Assembly (NCBI GenBank): GCA_003868215.1
Contig: QWDQ01000006.1
Location: 372,001 to 436,000, forward strand
Source of the DNA: Pseudophaeomoniella oleicola
Lineage: Eukaryota; Ascomycota; Eurotiomycetes; Phaeomoniellales; Phaeomoniellaceae
Direction: 5' to 3'
Length of the DNA: 64,000 bases
In this document: positions 45,472-55,467 of the stretch, piece by piece
Layout: every line of letters begins with the position of its first letter
Numbering within the stretch: the first letter of the stretch is position 1
Program-made: the position numbers and the translations under genes
Notes under the pieces: model-generated
What the model saw: the letters and a program-made list of their open reading frames with translations, nothing else
Told to the model about the DNA's origin: nothing
Databases searched by the model: none

Positions 45472-47392
45472 ATGGCGGCACAGAATTCCGACTTTGGAAC
45501 GAACGAGAGAGCTATAGTGGACAAGGCGGAAGCAGAAGCAAAAGCAGAAGCAAGCCACATAACTGATTCAACCGTTAACGACAAGCAGGTCGCATCTGAT
45601 TTGGACGAGAAACAAGATGGTAACGACGACAATGAACCTGTGTACAAGACAGGCTGGCGGTTATGGGCTGTTATGTGTACCATATTCTTGACCACTCTGC
45701 TTGCAGCGTTGGATATCGTCAGTACTTGGCTTTTCACATCTCAACCTACTTTGTGAACATACATTCTAATCCGTTCCGTTCTCAGGGCATCGTCGCCACG
45801 GCAATCCCCGGTATCACGGACGACTTCCACCAACTCAATGATGTCGGATGGTATGGAGGCGTCTGTTTCCTTCTCGTCGGTAGTACCTCGCCAGTATGGG
45901 GGAAACTCTATAAATACTTATCGGCTAGATGGGTGTATCTGGCCTCTGTCATATTGTTCTTGATTGGGAGCATTGTGGCCGCAACGGCACCCAACAGCAC
46001 CGCCTTGATCGTCGCCCGAGCAATTCAAGGCTGGGGGTGCTCTGGTAGTCTCGGCGGCTCAGTTCTTATGATCAATTACGTGGCACACCCAAGGAAACAA
46101 CCCATGCTGATCGGCCTGTGGATGACCATCTTCATGGCCTCGACCATTATCGGCCCTCTGATCGGTGGCGCTTTTACGACCGAAGTCACCTGGCGATGGT
46201 GTTTCTGGATCAACCTACCGGTTGGAGGTCCCGTTGTGGGCATGGTGCTGCTCTTCTTTCACGTGCCAAAGCATATCAAGCCACCCCCTGCCACATGGAA
46301 AGAGATTATACTGCATCTTGATCTCCCGGGCTTCACTTTACTGCTCACTTCGCTCATTTGCTTCACTTTGGCTCTACAATGGGGTGGTCAGACAAAGACG
46401 TGGAACGACGGCTCCGTAATCGCTACCTTGGTCGTATGGGTTTCCTTGACGGTCGCTTTCTTCATCACTGAGTGGGTTCAGGGTGCTTCAGCCATGATGC
46501 CTTCGAGTCTGTTGAGACCACGCATGGCATGGACCAACGCATTATATGCTTTGATGTGAGTATCTTTCAAGTCCGTCGCGGTATCTCCGACTGGGCTAAC
46601 GGCGGTCCGTCGTTCAGCGTAAATCTCGCCGATTTCCAGATTCTCTTCTATCTTCCTATCTACTTTCAGTCCATCCACGGCCAGTCGGCTATTGCAAGCG
46701 GCGTCAATAGCCTTTCGTTCATGGCCTTCTTTGCTTTGGGTTCCATGCTCAGCGGTGGTCTCATTGGGAGAACACGCATTTTCCAGCCCTTCTTGTTGGT
46801 AGGTGGGTTGCTCGCCACTGCTGGGGGGGCCCTGCTATATACTCTTGAAGTCGACTCTTCCAAGGCTCGATACATTGGCCCTGAGGTTCTTGTCGGGTTT
46901 GGCATCGGCCTCGGTTGCCAGGTACCAATGATAGCACTCCAAAGTTTCGCCGAACCTGAAGACCTTGCATCCATCACGGGTATTTTGCTCAGTAAGTTTT
47001 TCTCCCCAGAAATCATCTTCTAGCAGCGGGTTCTTTCGCTAACCTGGTGGCAATTAGTGTGTAATTCTATCAGCGGTGGCTACTTCGTCACAGCAGCGCA
47101 ATCCATCTTCGCCAACCGCCTGCTGAAAGCACTTTCCAGCATAGCCCCCGATATTGATGCGGCCAAGGTCCTGGTCACTGGAGCATCTGAACTCCAGCGT
47201 GTCTTCAGTGGTGCCGAATTAGCCGCTGTGCGCGATGCTTACATGGTTGGGATCAAATCCGTCTTCGCCTTTTCCATGGCCGGTGCAGCATTCACTGCCG
47301 TTTTGACCCTTGCCGTCCCTCTCAAGAAGATGCCCAGTCCTGACGAGAAGAAGACGAAGGATGAGGCGACAGACACGGCCTTGAGATCATAG
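45472..47392 (+). CDS. MFS drug/toxin efflux pump (DHA2-like, 14-TM type)
   Basis: Four exons: 45472-45717, 45786-46555, 46618-46991 and 47058-47392, giving 574 aa. The N-tail is acidic and Ala/Glu-rich. The first helix is WAVMCTIFLTTLLAALDIGIV. DHA2 features follow: WYGGVCFLLVGSTSPVWGKL, motif C-like GCSGSLGGSVLMINYV, GPLIGGAFTTEVTWRWCFWINLP and LPIYFQSIHGQSAIASGVN. These define the Tri12/aflT-type fungal efflux pumps that export toxins, antifungals or metabolites by proton antiport at the plasma membrane. All introns (68, 62, 66 bp) preserve frame. The C-tail ends with a charged stretch. It pairs divergently with the C6 regulator; no biosynthetic genes flank it, so a detoxification role is more likely than cluster export. 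Confidence 0.94.
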
Positions 47393-48315
47393 CGGGAATA
47401 CCCCGATATCTGGCAATTGGAGGAAGACACCATTCCTGAACAAGAGCCCCATGATCCAGAAGGTGAACAGCTACCAGCAGCTCGGTCAGGTCTTCCAACC
47501 CATGATGTTGTCTACAATTCAATAAGCACGGACGGCGCCATCTGAAAATGATTGCTGGAGTTAAGATGATGGGGTAGATACCTAAGGCGAGTAGATGGTA
47601 AATCAGGTAGGTAGGTAGAAGAGGGTCGCTAAGCCATTACTGTTAGTAGGCAGAATCATTGATTTCATATTGCTGACAAGAAGACGTTATGAAAGAGGCT
47701 TGTAGATTCCAATCGTAACCGCTTGGGAAAGTCGTATGATCCAGTACAGGCATGATTTGCGTTTGTATTACATGGTGCAGCCAGACCAAAATCTGTCATC
47801 TAGGGCTTTGCATGTGCGGATTTTGGCGAGGCTGAATTGACCAAGTCTACACTACTTTCGATTGGGTCGTACCAAAATCTGTGTCCCGGGGTTTGTGCAT
47901 CGTCGGATTTTGGCAACAGTAGATGGAATAGAGACCAGTATTATAGTCTCCTGATTGGCCACACCAAAATCTGGCTCCTAGGATGTCTGCTGCTCAGAAT
48001 ATGGCGAAAGGAAGAGACTACTACCTGGTCAATAGTCTGCTCACTGGGGATACCAGAATCTGTCTGTTGAGAGGTTTTCATATTGGAATTTGGCAATGGT
48101 TAAAAACAACACACTCCTCTCCGGACTTGATATAAATATATCCTTGCGCTCTTTGACTATGCGTCCTCATCCAGCTCGTTTCCAATCTCGACAACCTCCT
48201 CGGGTTCTGCAAATCCTCCATTTGTTAGCACAGCATCACCAGTCATACGTTTAGTTCCAGAAAGCTTCTCGAATCAACACTTGACTCGTCATCGGCATAT
48301 CGTGGTCCTCCAGAA
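47393..48315. other. Intergenic region with hairpin array
   Basis: 3' flank of the MFS gene followed by four tandem 43-44 bp hairpin units (47785-48094). A short GGTAGGTAGG run lies near 47608. Confidence 0.6.
47785..48094 (+). repeat. Array of four 43-44 bp hairpin units
   Basis: Units at 47785-47827, 47871-47914, 47963-48005 and 48052-48094, starting 86, 92 and 89 bp apart. Each begins ACCAAAATCTG (ACCAGAATCTG in the fourth) and ends near CGGATTTTGGC, so the ends are inverted copies of each other. The loop of about 20 nt varies. The spacers of 43-48 bp share weaker similarity (AGAC, TAGTCT, TTGG). The last two units are more diverged in the right arm. No coding frame explains the pattern. 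Confidence 0.8.
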
Positions 48316-48704
48316 ATGCATCTTTCTACAGAAGTCATCATTGCAATCGTGAGCCTCGTTGTTACAGCACCGTGTACAGGAATCCTCGTTTGGGATTTTG
48401 TTCAACGTCGTCGTCAGTATGAACGTCGAGTCTCAAGTAAATTACCCTGGTAGCATGTTTGCTCGATGGCGCATTTCTGACCAAAATTCAAGATCCCGAA
48501 CTACCGTTACAGGCTTACCCCTTGGTCGATCTCCATTATGCAGGACGAGCACACAACATCAACGCGGCGGTATGTTGTGACCCGGAGCCTGGAGTTGTTT
48601 TTTGGCGGGGGTCTATAGAAATACCTACTGTCAGACAGCAGCTGTCCATTCCAGCAAGGGTTGATATGGGTAATCGTGATAGAAGGATTGTATTTCCGGG
48701 GTAG
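48316..48704 (+). CDS. Possible small single-helix membrane protein
   Basis: The ATG at 48316 opens MHLSTEVIIAIVSLVV then TAPCTGILVWDFVQRRR: one hydrophobic helix followed by a basic cluster, a common N-terminus of small fungal membrane proteins. The frame stops after about 45 codons. A second open stretch in another frame (48459-48704, containing LPLQAYPLVDLHYAGR and PGVVFWRGS) could be its second exon if a short intron of about 41 bp (GTCAGT..TAG) is removed. That intron is at the lower size limit, so the model is tentative. Confidence 0.3.
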
Positions 48705-48949
48705 ATACCATCTTCGAGGCTGTGCTTCAGTCATTAGGTTGCATGACACTCTGCAGGCTGCTAGATTATCAGAGTATTCGGATTGTCTTTAGGTATTTGA
48801 AAGCCAATCTACTTCTCTTCATTCTTGACATTGTAGAAGAATGGTCTCTTTACATGAAATACCTGCACCCCCACCCAAGGCTTTTCGTTTCGGTAGCTCC
48901 TTCTCGGTGTCTAATTGGCCGCCTTGCAAGAGCGGCATAAGGTATGAAC

Positions 48950-48992
48950 ACCAAAATCCGCCAAGAACTGTATCCTGACCACAGATTCTGGT
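48950..48992 (-). repeat. Fifth hairpin unit, inverted
   Basis: Exactly 43 bp. On the minus strand it begins ACCAGAATCTG and ends CGGATTTTGGT, matching the array units 0.85 kb away in opposite orientation. Confidence 0.75.
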
Positions 48993-49171
48993 GCTGGCCA
49001 ATCCTTCCATCGAAATAGTCCAGGATTTGATCCAATCACCTCCGAGATGGAAAAAATCCAGCCTTGGGCAGAGCACCTTAAAAGTCGTCTCCTTTCCCAG
49101 TTTTTGTTCATTGCAACAATGAGACCCCAACATCCTTCATTTGCTTTGAAGAAAGCTTATATATCATCAAG

Positions 49172-52100
49172 ATGGCGCTTCAGGTCCAACAAAAGTTGTC
49201 AGACTCCGATTGGCAATCTCAGAAATCGTTACTAGAAACCCTCTGGTTACAGGAAAACCGTCCATTGTTGGGTCAAAATGGAGTCCAGGAATTTATGCAG
49301 AGACAACATAACTTTTACGCCAAGTAGGGAGACTGTTTTCCCCTTCCTCTTACTGCTTCAGCTAATGCATTAACAGGAAACATCAGTACGAGCTTCATTT
49401 CAAAAAATGGAGATGGTCAAAAAATAGGACGGGAGATCTATGGAGAGCGCTTGCCCCAGCGATCTATGCACGAGACCGCTTAGGAATTAGCACTCAAGTC
49501 TGCATTCACGGAAAGCTGCAATCAGCCGCAAAGATCCGCAAGGAGATTGCGAGATATCGAACGGCAAGACCATCAGGTAAATAAGAAGCATCAGAGTCAA
49601 GGTTGAAGTCTAGCCCATGCTGACCGTGACCAAAACCGCTGCCAGCACTGCCACCTGGAGTAACTCTCAGTTCGCCTCCATCTTTTGACATGACGGCGTA
49701 TTGGACCATCGGCCTCCCTTACGAGGTCTTCCAACAGAATATTCTCGGGAAACTGCTTGCACCCGATTCTCAAGCTACCGGCGTTCAGACATCCTATGAC
49801 GGCAGTAGAGGTATCGACCCCACCCTCATAGTCAGTAACATACATCAACAGGAAGACGTTGGAGGAATGTCATTCACTCTTCCCACTGATGTCGACGCCA
49901 ACAGCAGAATCAACCACGTGATCCCGATGCCTGACACAGAAGACGACGCGCATGCTAGGTTGGAATCGGTGATGCCGCTTTCATTCATCCATAAACCTTC
50001 TTCTGCTCAAAATGGCCATGACGTGGTTACTATACCCATTTTCCATCAACAACTGCTTTTCTCCTTAGCAAATAATTTCGCGGGTCTAGGCGCTGACGCC
50101 CTCGGGCGTCTCGTGAAGTTGATTGGAAGACAAGGGCTAGCTATGATTTGGCAACTGATTCGGTCAACTCAGAGTCTTTCCTCCAGGGCAATAGCGCTCA
50201 ATCTCTTCACAGTCGTCATAGAATGTGGAGATGCGAATTTGGCAGACCAAATTTTAAAAGACAACATAGTTGCTCGCATTGACTGCAATTCCCATGTTTG
50301 TCATGTCTCTGGAGATTGGGACGCTGGAGATTTGGACGCTGGAGATTTGGACGCTGGAGGTTGGTTCACGCCCATCGAAAGAGCTTCACGACTGGGGCAC
50401 AAAGATCTCGTGAAGGTCCTGTTATACCATGGAGCAGACGTCAACAAGACATACGGGAAGAGATATATGGGGGCATTAGAGAATGCCTTCGAGGGAGCTC
50501 TCGGATACAACAATCGAGCAGAGCATGTTTATGGGGCTACGGGATGTGAACTCTTTGCGGTATTGCTTGAAGCAGGCGCTAAATTCAGGGGCTGGTTCGC
50601 CAGGAGGATATTTCAGAGTGGAGATTGGGCATGCGCTAGCGTTCTGATGTCAGCACAAGGCCATGAGCGTCATGCTGAATGGAATGCTGCTGGGCATTTT
50701 ATCACCATGTTCGGGACATTTGACCACTCGGCTTTGCTGGACGCACTCAATATTATGCGAGAAGTTGGCGTGGATCTTAACTTCGAAATTGGTCTCAAGG
50801 GTGATCCATGCACAATACTTGATGTAACGGCTCGACGTGGAAATCTGGAAATACTAAGACTGCTTGTCGAGGCTGGTGCAAGGATAACTAAAGATACGCT
50901 GCGCTTCGCAATCCAAAGTTGCGAACAAGAGCTAGTTCACTTTATCACTCGTCACGGAGTTGACAGTGAGACATGGCATGTGGAAGTCAAGGCTGCACGT
51001 GCAGAAGCCCTTGCAGAAGCGCTTCCAGATGCAATCCGGTTGCATGATACAAACATCGCTTGGCATCTTGTGACAAATGGCGCATTAGACTCTCTGAATG
51101 ATTCTGTACATTTCTCGAAGGCACTACACGCTGCATCAGAAGTAGGGAACACCCGCTTGATTAGACGTCTGCTACAGTTCCGAGGCAATCCTCCACAGCG
51201 ATCTTTGAGTAGAGCACTTGAGATCGCCATAGAGAATTGCCACGACCGAGCTGCTCGAGTTCTAATACAGGCGTGTCACGAGGCTTATTCCGCCACTGAG
51301 ACCCATGAGACTTGTGACGTTGACGCTGTCTGCCCTTATGGACTATCATTACACAGGGCTCTGGAGAAGCGCGACGTAGCACTTGTCAACCTGCTCTTGG
51401 AACAGGGAATCGATCCAAATTATTGTTATGATAGAGGGGAGTCAGGGGGCTCAACTAGGGCCATTGATGATATAATAACACCACCAATCGTACTAGCGGC
51501 GGAATGGGGTGAGCGTTCAGTGATCGAGGCTTTGCTTCGAGCGGGGGCAGATGTCAACGACCTTCCCATTCCCTCTTCGAAGATAGTTGAGATGATGTTC
51601 GGCCTACCTCTTACAATTGCGTGTAAACGTGGCGATCGACTCCTTGTGCAGCTTTTCCTGGATGCTGGTGCAGACATCAATCATGCCTACACTTCTACAG
51701 AGTACCAACCATTTGGGCCCAGTACGGCTTTACAAGCGGCAGTGCACAATGGCGACCTCGATCTCGTGCGCTATTTGCTGACTCGGGGAGCCGATCCACA
51801 TGACTCGGGGGCCCTCGCTGACGCTGTTGAGCATGGTCAGGAAATGGTTTCTTTGCTTCTTGAGAGAAGTTGCACTTGCACCAATCGAGACAACGCCTAT
51901 GCGATTGACGCCTTGGTGGAGGCGATAAAGTCGGAAAAAGAATCGATTTTCAAAATGATCGTCAGGACAGGCGTGGCCAGAAACGTGTCTATGCGAAATA
52001 TCCACAAACACGAGATGACTCCCCTCGGCTTTGCAATCAGATGCAAACGAGCCACATTTGTTGAGGTGTTGTTGGATGAGGGCTGCAGTGCGAATAGTAT

Positions 52101-52779
52101 CACTTGCGAGACGTATAACGACTTTTGGGAGCTAAGTTTGAGTGAAACGGCCCTTATCACAGCAATTAGTGTGCAGAATTCATCTATCATTGGGATACTT
52201 CTCGAACGCGGCGCCGATGTAAACTACCCAACGACCAGAGAAGTGAGACGCACACCATTACAGATGGCAGCGGAGGTAGGTAGTTTGGAGATTGTTCAGA
52301 CTCTTCTTGATCGTGGTGCGAATGTCAACGCTTCACCTGCTGAAATAGGCGGTGCCACTGCGCTTCAACTCGCAGCGATCGGAGGCTTTATTCCAATTGC
52401 ATGTACGCTTCTCAATTATGCAGCCGAAGTGGATGCAAGAGCTGCAAGAGTATATGGTAGGACGGCGCTGGATGGAGCTGCTGAATCCGGACGTCTGGAT
52501 ATGGTGCAGTTGCTTCTGAATGCTGGGGCAGGTGCCCATGGGAAAGATCGAAAACAATTATTAAGGGCGATCGACTATGCCGAGAAGAACAGACATCTCG
52601 CTGTCTGCGACCTCTTGAAGTCACATCTTTCTGCTATTGGGCAAGACTACGGAGCAGACGTTACTGGTGACAACGAACGTCCTTTCGAACCCGTGCTTTT
52701 CGATATGGATATCTTCGGCACAGACAGCGAGGAGAGCATTGATACGTCCGAGGCTGAGAGTGAAGAAGATCTCATTTGA
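49172..52779 (+). CDS. Clr5-domain ankyrin-repeat protein, 1161 aa
   Basis: Three exons: 49172-49323, 49377-49576 and 49646-52779 (introns 53 and 69 bp). The first two exons, too short to stand out, encode the Clr5 domain: SDSDWQSQKSLLETLWLQEN, a middle with VQEFMQRQHNFYA, then KHQYELHFKKWRWSKN across intron 1. The frame continues without a stop through the ATG at 49690, which is therefore internal. From about residue 340 to 1110 there are a dozen or more ankyrin repeats of differing quality, for example TPIERASRLGHKDLVKVLLY, TILDVTARRGNLEILRLLVE, TPLQMAAEVGSLEIVQTLLD and TALQLAAIGGFIPIACTLLN. The C-terminus is acidic. Clr5 domains occur at the N-terminus of many fungal repeat proteins; ankyrin repeats mediate protein binding. 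No enzymatic or nucleotide-binding domain is seen. Confidence 0.92.
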
Positions 52780-53753
52780 CAACCCCGCCCCCCCAAATCC
52801 CACCGATGTTCTCTTTCTTCCTTCCTTCCTTCCTCCATTTCTTTATTGGTTCCAAGCGAGCAAGGATTGCAAATCCATCCTCATAGGCAGGCCTGGTGCA
52901 GAACTTACCTCTCCCTTTTTTTTCTTTCGCTCGTACTCGTGAACGACCTCCTGAGGATCTGAGCATTTGTATTCAGCGATAGAAAACCAAAGGAATCGAA
53001 GTATCTACCTATCTGGCTAGGCTATCTTAGCCAGTAAAGTAAACCACGACAAGCTACAACAATCAACATAAAATCCCCCCGATATACGTAATGTTTTTTA
53101 TTATAATAGATATATGATTAATCATGAATGAATACATTTTGAAGAGATGTTAGGTATCGACATACATACCGCAACCCCCCCCCCCCCCCCCATACGTCGT
53201 TCGATATCCAAGATACTTCTTCACCTGTTACGAAGAGAAAAACAGGGAGAGAAAAAAAAAGAGGAAAGAATACAAGAGGAAGCAGGGTTTCTATTATATT
53301 CTTACAGTAAAACTCTTTTTCTCTATTTCTCTACTCTAGGAACGGTGGCAGGGGTTGGTTCTTTTTAAGTAAGTATGTGAAGTTTTTTTGTTGAGGATTG
53401 GGGATTGGGGAAAGAAAGAAGAGGGAGGAGTTGGTCTGGGCAGATTTTTTTTTTTTTGTCTTTTTGTCTTTTGGTCTTTTGGGATGGGATGGGATGGGAT
53501 GGGATGGGATGGGGTATTTGATTTGTTCTGCAGAGAAAGAGAGGAAGGAAGGAAGGAAGGAGATAGATAGATGTAGGATGAATATCATGAGTGCGTGCGT
53601 GAGTGATATTAGATAGATAAAGTAGATAGAGTCAGGATCAGCAGAGAAGCAAAAACGAGGTGAAAAAATTATATATATATAAATAGTATACCACCACTAA
53701 CTACATCGACATCAAATTCCCTTCTATCTGTCGCCTCGTGACTCATGCATGCA
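52780..53753. other. Convergent intergenic region rich in simple sequence
   Basis: About 970 bp between the Clr5-ankyrin gene and the sugar transporter. Contains CTTC repeats (52820s), a C-run of about 18 near 53173-53190, a T-run near 53446-53457, a GGGAT repeat (53481-53514), a GAAG repeat (53541-53560) and TA repeats (53672-53681). No gene is seen. Confidence 0.7.
53481..53514 (+). repeat. GGGAT tandem repeat with G-quadruplex pattern
   Basis: Six perfect copies of GGGAT followed by GGGG. Four or more G3 runs separated by AT meet the pattern for a two-base-loop G-quadruplex on the plus strand. Confidence 0.85.
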
Positions 53754-55467
53754 TCAATGGAATTCTTCTTCGGTATTGATTTGGTACTCGCTGAACTTCC
53801 GCGCGGGGACGCCTCGGGCGAACATGATGTCCATCTCTTCGAATGTGCGGTCCTTGGTTTCGGGGAGACGGAAGAAGCCCCAGATGGTGGTCAGAAGGGA
53901 GAGAGTGCCCCAGAAGAAGGCCTGGTTCAAATTTAGGTTAGAATGGTCTCATCTTCAACATCAAAGAAAATTGGAGGAAGGTGAGACGGGGAGGAAGGGG
54001 GAAGAAGCTTACAGTCTTGCCCTTTGCATTCAGGGCGGTGGGGTTGATGAATTTGGGTTCGACTACGCCGCCGATGATATTGCCGATGTAGTACGTAGAC
54101 CTCCCGAGGACGACGGTCTGGGTTCTCATCCTCGTCGAACCGATCTCGGCAGCGATCGTGTAGACGATGGGACCAACAGACATCGAGTACGAGCCGAGCC
54201 AGACGAGACACAAGGCCGCTTGGGCATACTTGATGGATTCGGTCTGTTTGACACATGCCAATATACCAATCAGATAGAGAACGATAACGAGCATGTAAAA
54301 GCCGTAGAGCCACAGCGTACGCCGACCCCACTTGGAGATGTAGAACCACGAGATGATGGTGCCGCAAAATGCAATACCGGTCCCTCCGAGAGCAATGCCG
54401 TACGAGGCGTTGGCACCGATGCCGGCTTGTTCGAAGAAGTACGTTGCACTGTAGCAAAGGGTACCACCGTCGGTGATTTGAGAGAGGAACGTCATGCAAG
54501 AAATCTCTGTACGACGACGATTGGTACCCTTGAAGGCATGCCAGTATGTCACCCCCTGTTGTTCCTCTTCTTCAAGCTTATTGGTATGAACCATTAGGGC
54601 AATGGTAGCCTTGTAGTCAACGTTTTGGTCCTTCTCCGACAGACGCTGCAATGACCGCTGGGCAGCTTCCAACTTCCCAGTGCGAACCAGAAACCATGGG
54701 GACTCTGGTGCAAAGTACGCGGCGATAAACAGCGGAACAGGCCAGATCCATTGAATTGCGAATGGGACCCTGTACCCCCAACTCGAGGTATCGTTGACGA
54801 AGCCTTTCAAGACGCCAGCGGAGATCAGTTGACCGATAGCCCAGCAAAGGTTGACGTAGGCTGTGAGATAGCCACGAAGTGCCAAAGGAGCCACTTCTGC
54901 AGCGTAAGCTGGACCAGTTGTAGCAAAGAAGCCCCACGGTATATTGCACAAGAATTCGCCTACGAGGAGGGTAGGCAGATCAGGAGCGAAGAAGACGATG
55001 AAGATGAATCCCGTCAGGAAGGCCAGGGTGACCATCATGACCCTTCTGTGACCATATTTCGCGGTAAGATATCCGTTCAGCATTGCGCCAATCAAATTAC
55101 CGACAGCGCTGATATCGTTCAAGCCGGCTTGCCAGGCCGAGGAGACCTGATAGCCGTTTTCCGCGTTGATGTATTTTCCGTATTTCTGTCGAAAGCTGGG
55201 ATAACCGAGGAAGCTTGATAACAATGTCGCATCATAACCTTCCATGATAACAGAAGTAGAAATCATAACGGACCAAAAGGCGGCCTTCTTATAGGTCTTG
55301 ATAGCTTGCAGAAAGCTGAGACTGTGTTCTGTGGTAGTGGCTTGTTTTGCTTCCTCCTTGAGGACCTTGTCATGTAGCCCTGCATTCCCGAGATCGTTGT
55401 ATTGAATATGAGCTTCTTCAACGTGATCGAGGTCGGACCTCTTGTCTTCGGTAATTTCGGCGGCCAT
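53754..55467 (-). CDS. MFS sugar transporter (alpha-glucoside permease type)
   Basis: Two exons: 55467-54013 and 53921-53754 (91 bp intron), giving 540 aa, a normal length. Twelve helices are expected. Signatures of the fungal sugar porter/maltose permease group are MEGYDATLLSSFLGYPSF, the RG-type loop YGHRRVMM, PWGFFATTGPAYAAEVAP, ALRGYLTAYVNLCWAIGQ, and PESPWFLVRTGK after helix 6. The last exon, short and easily overlooked, adds WGFFRLPETKDRTFEEMD and the tail VPARKFSEYQ typical of alpha-glucoside transporters (VPARKF). It should import maltose-like disaccharides or related sugars by proton symport at the plasma membrane; substrate is inferred from subfamily only. Confidence 0.93.

Noticed and set aside
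53749-54597. 282-codon plus-strand frame
   Set aside because: Lies antisense to the sugar transporter, whose minus-strand frame shows clear MFS motifs and a consistent splice.
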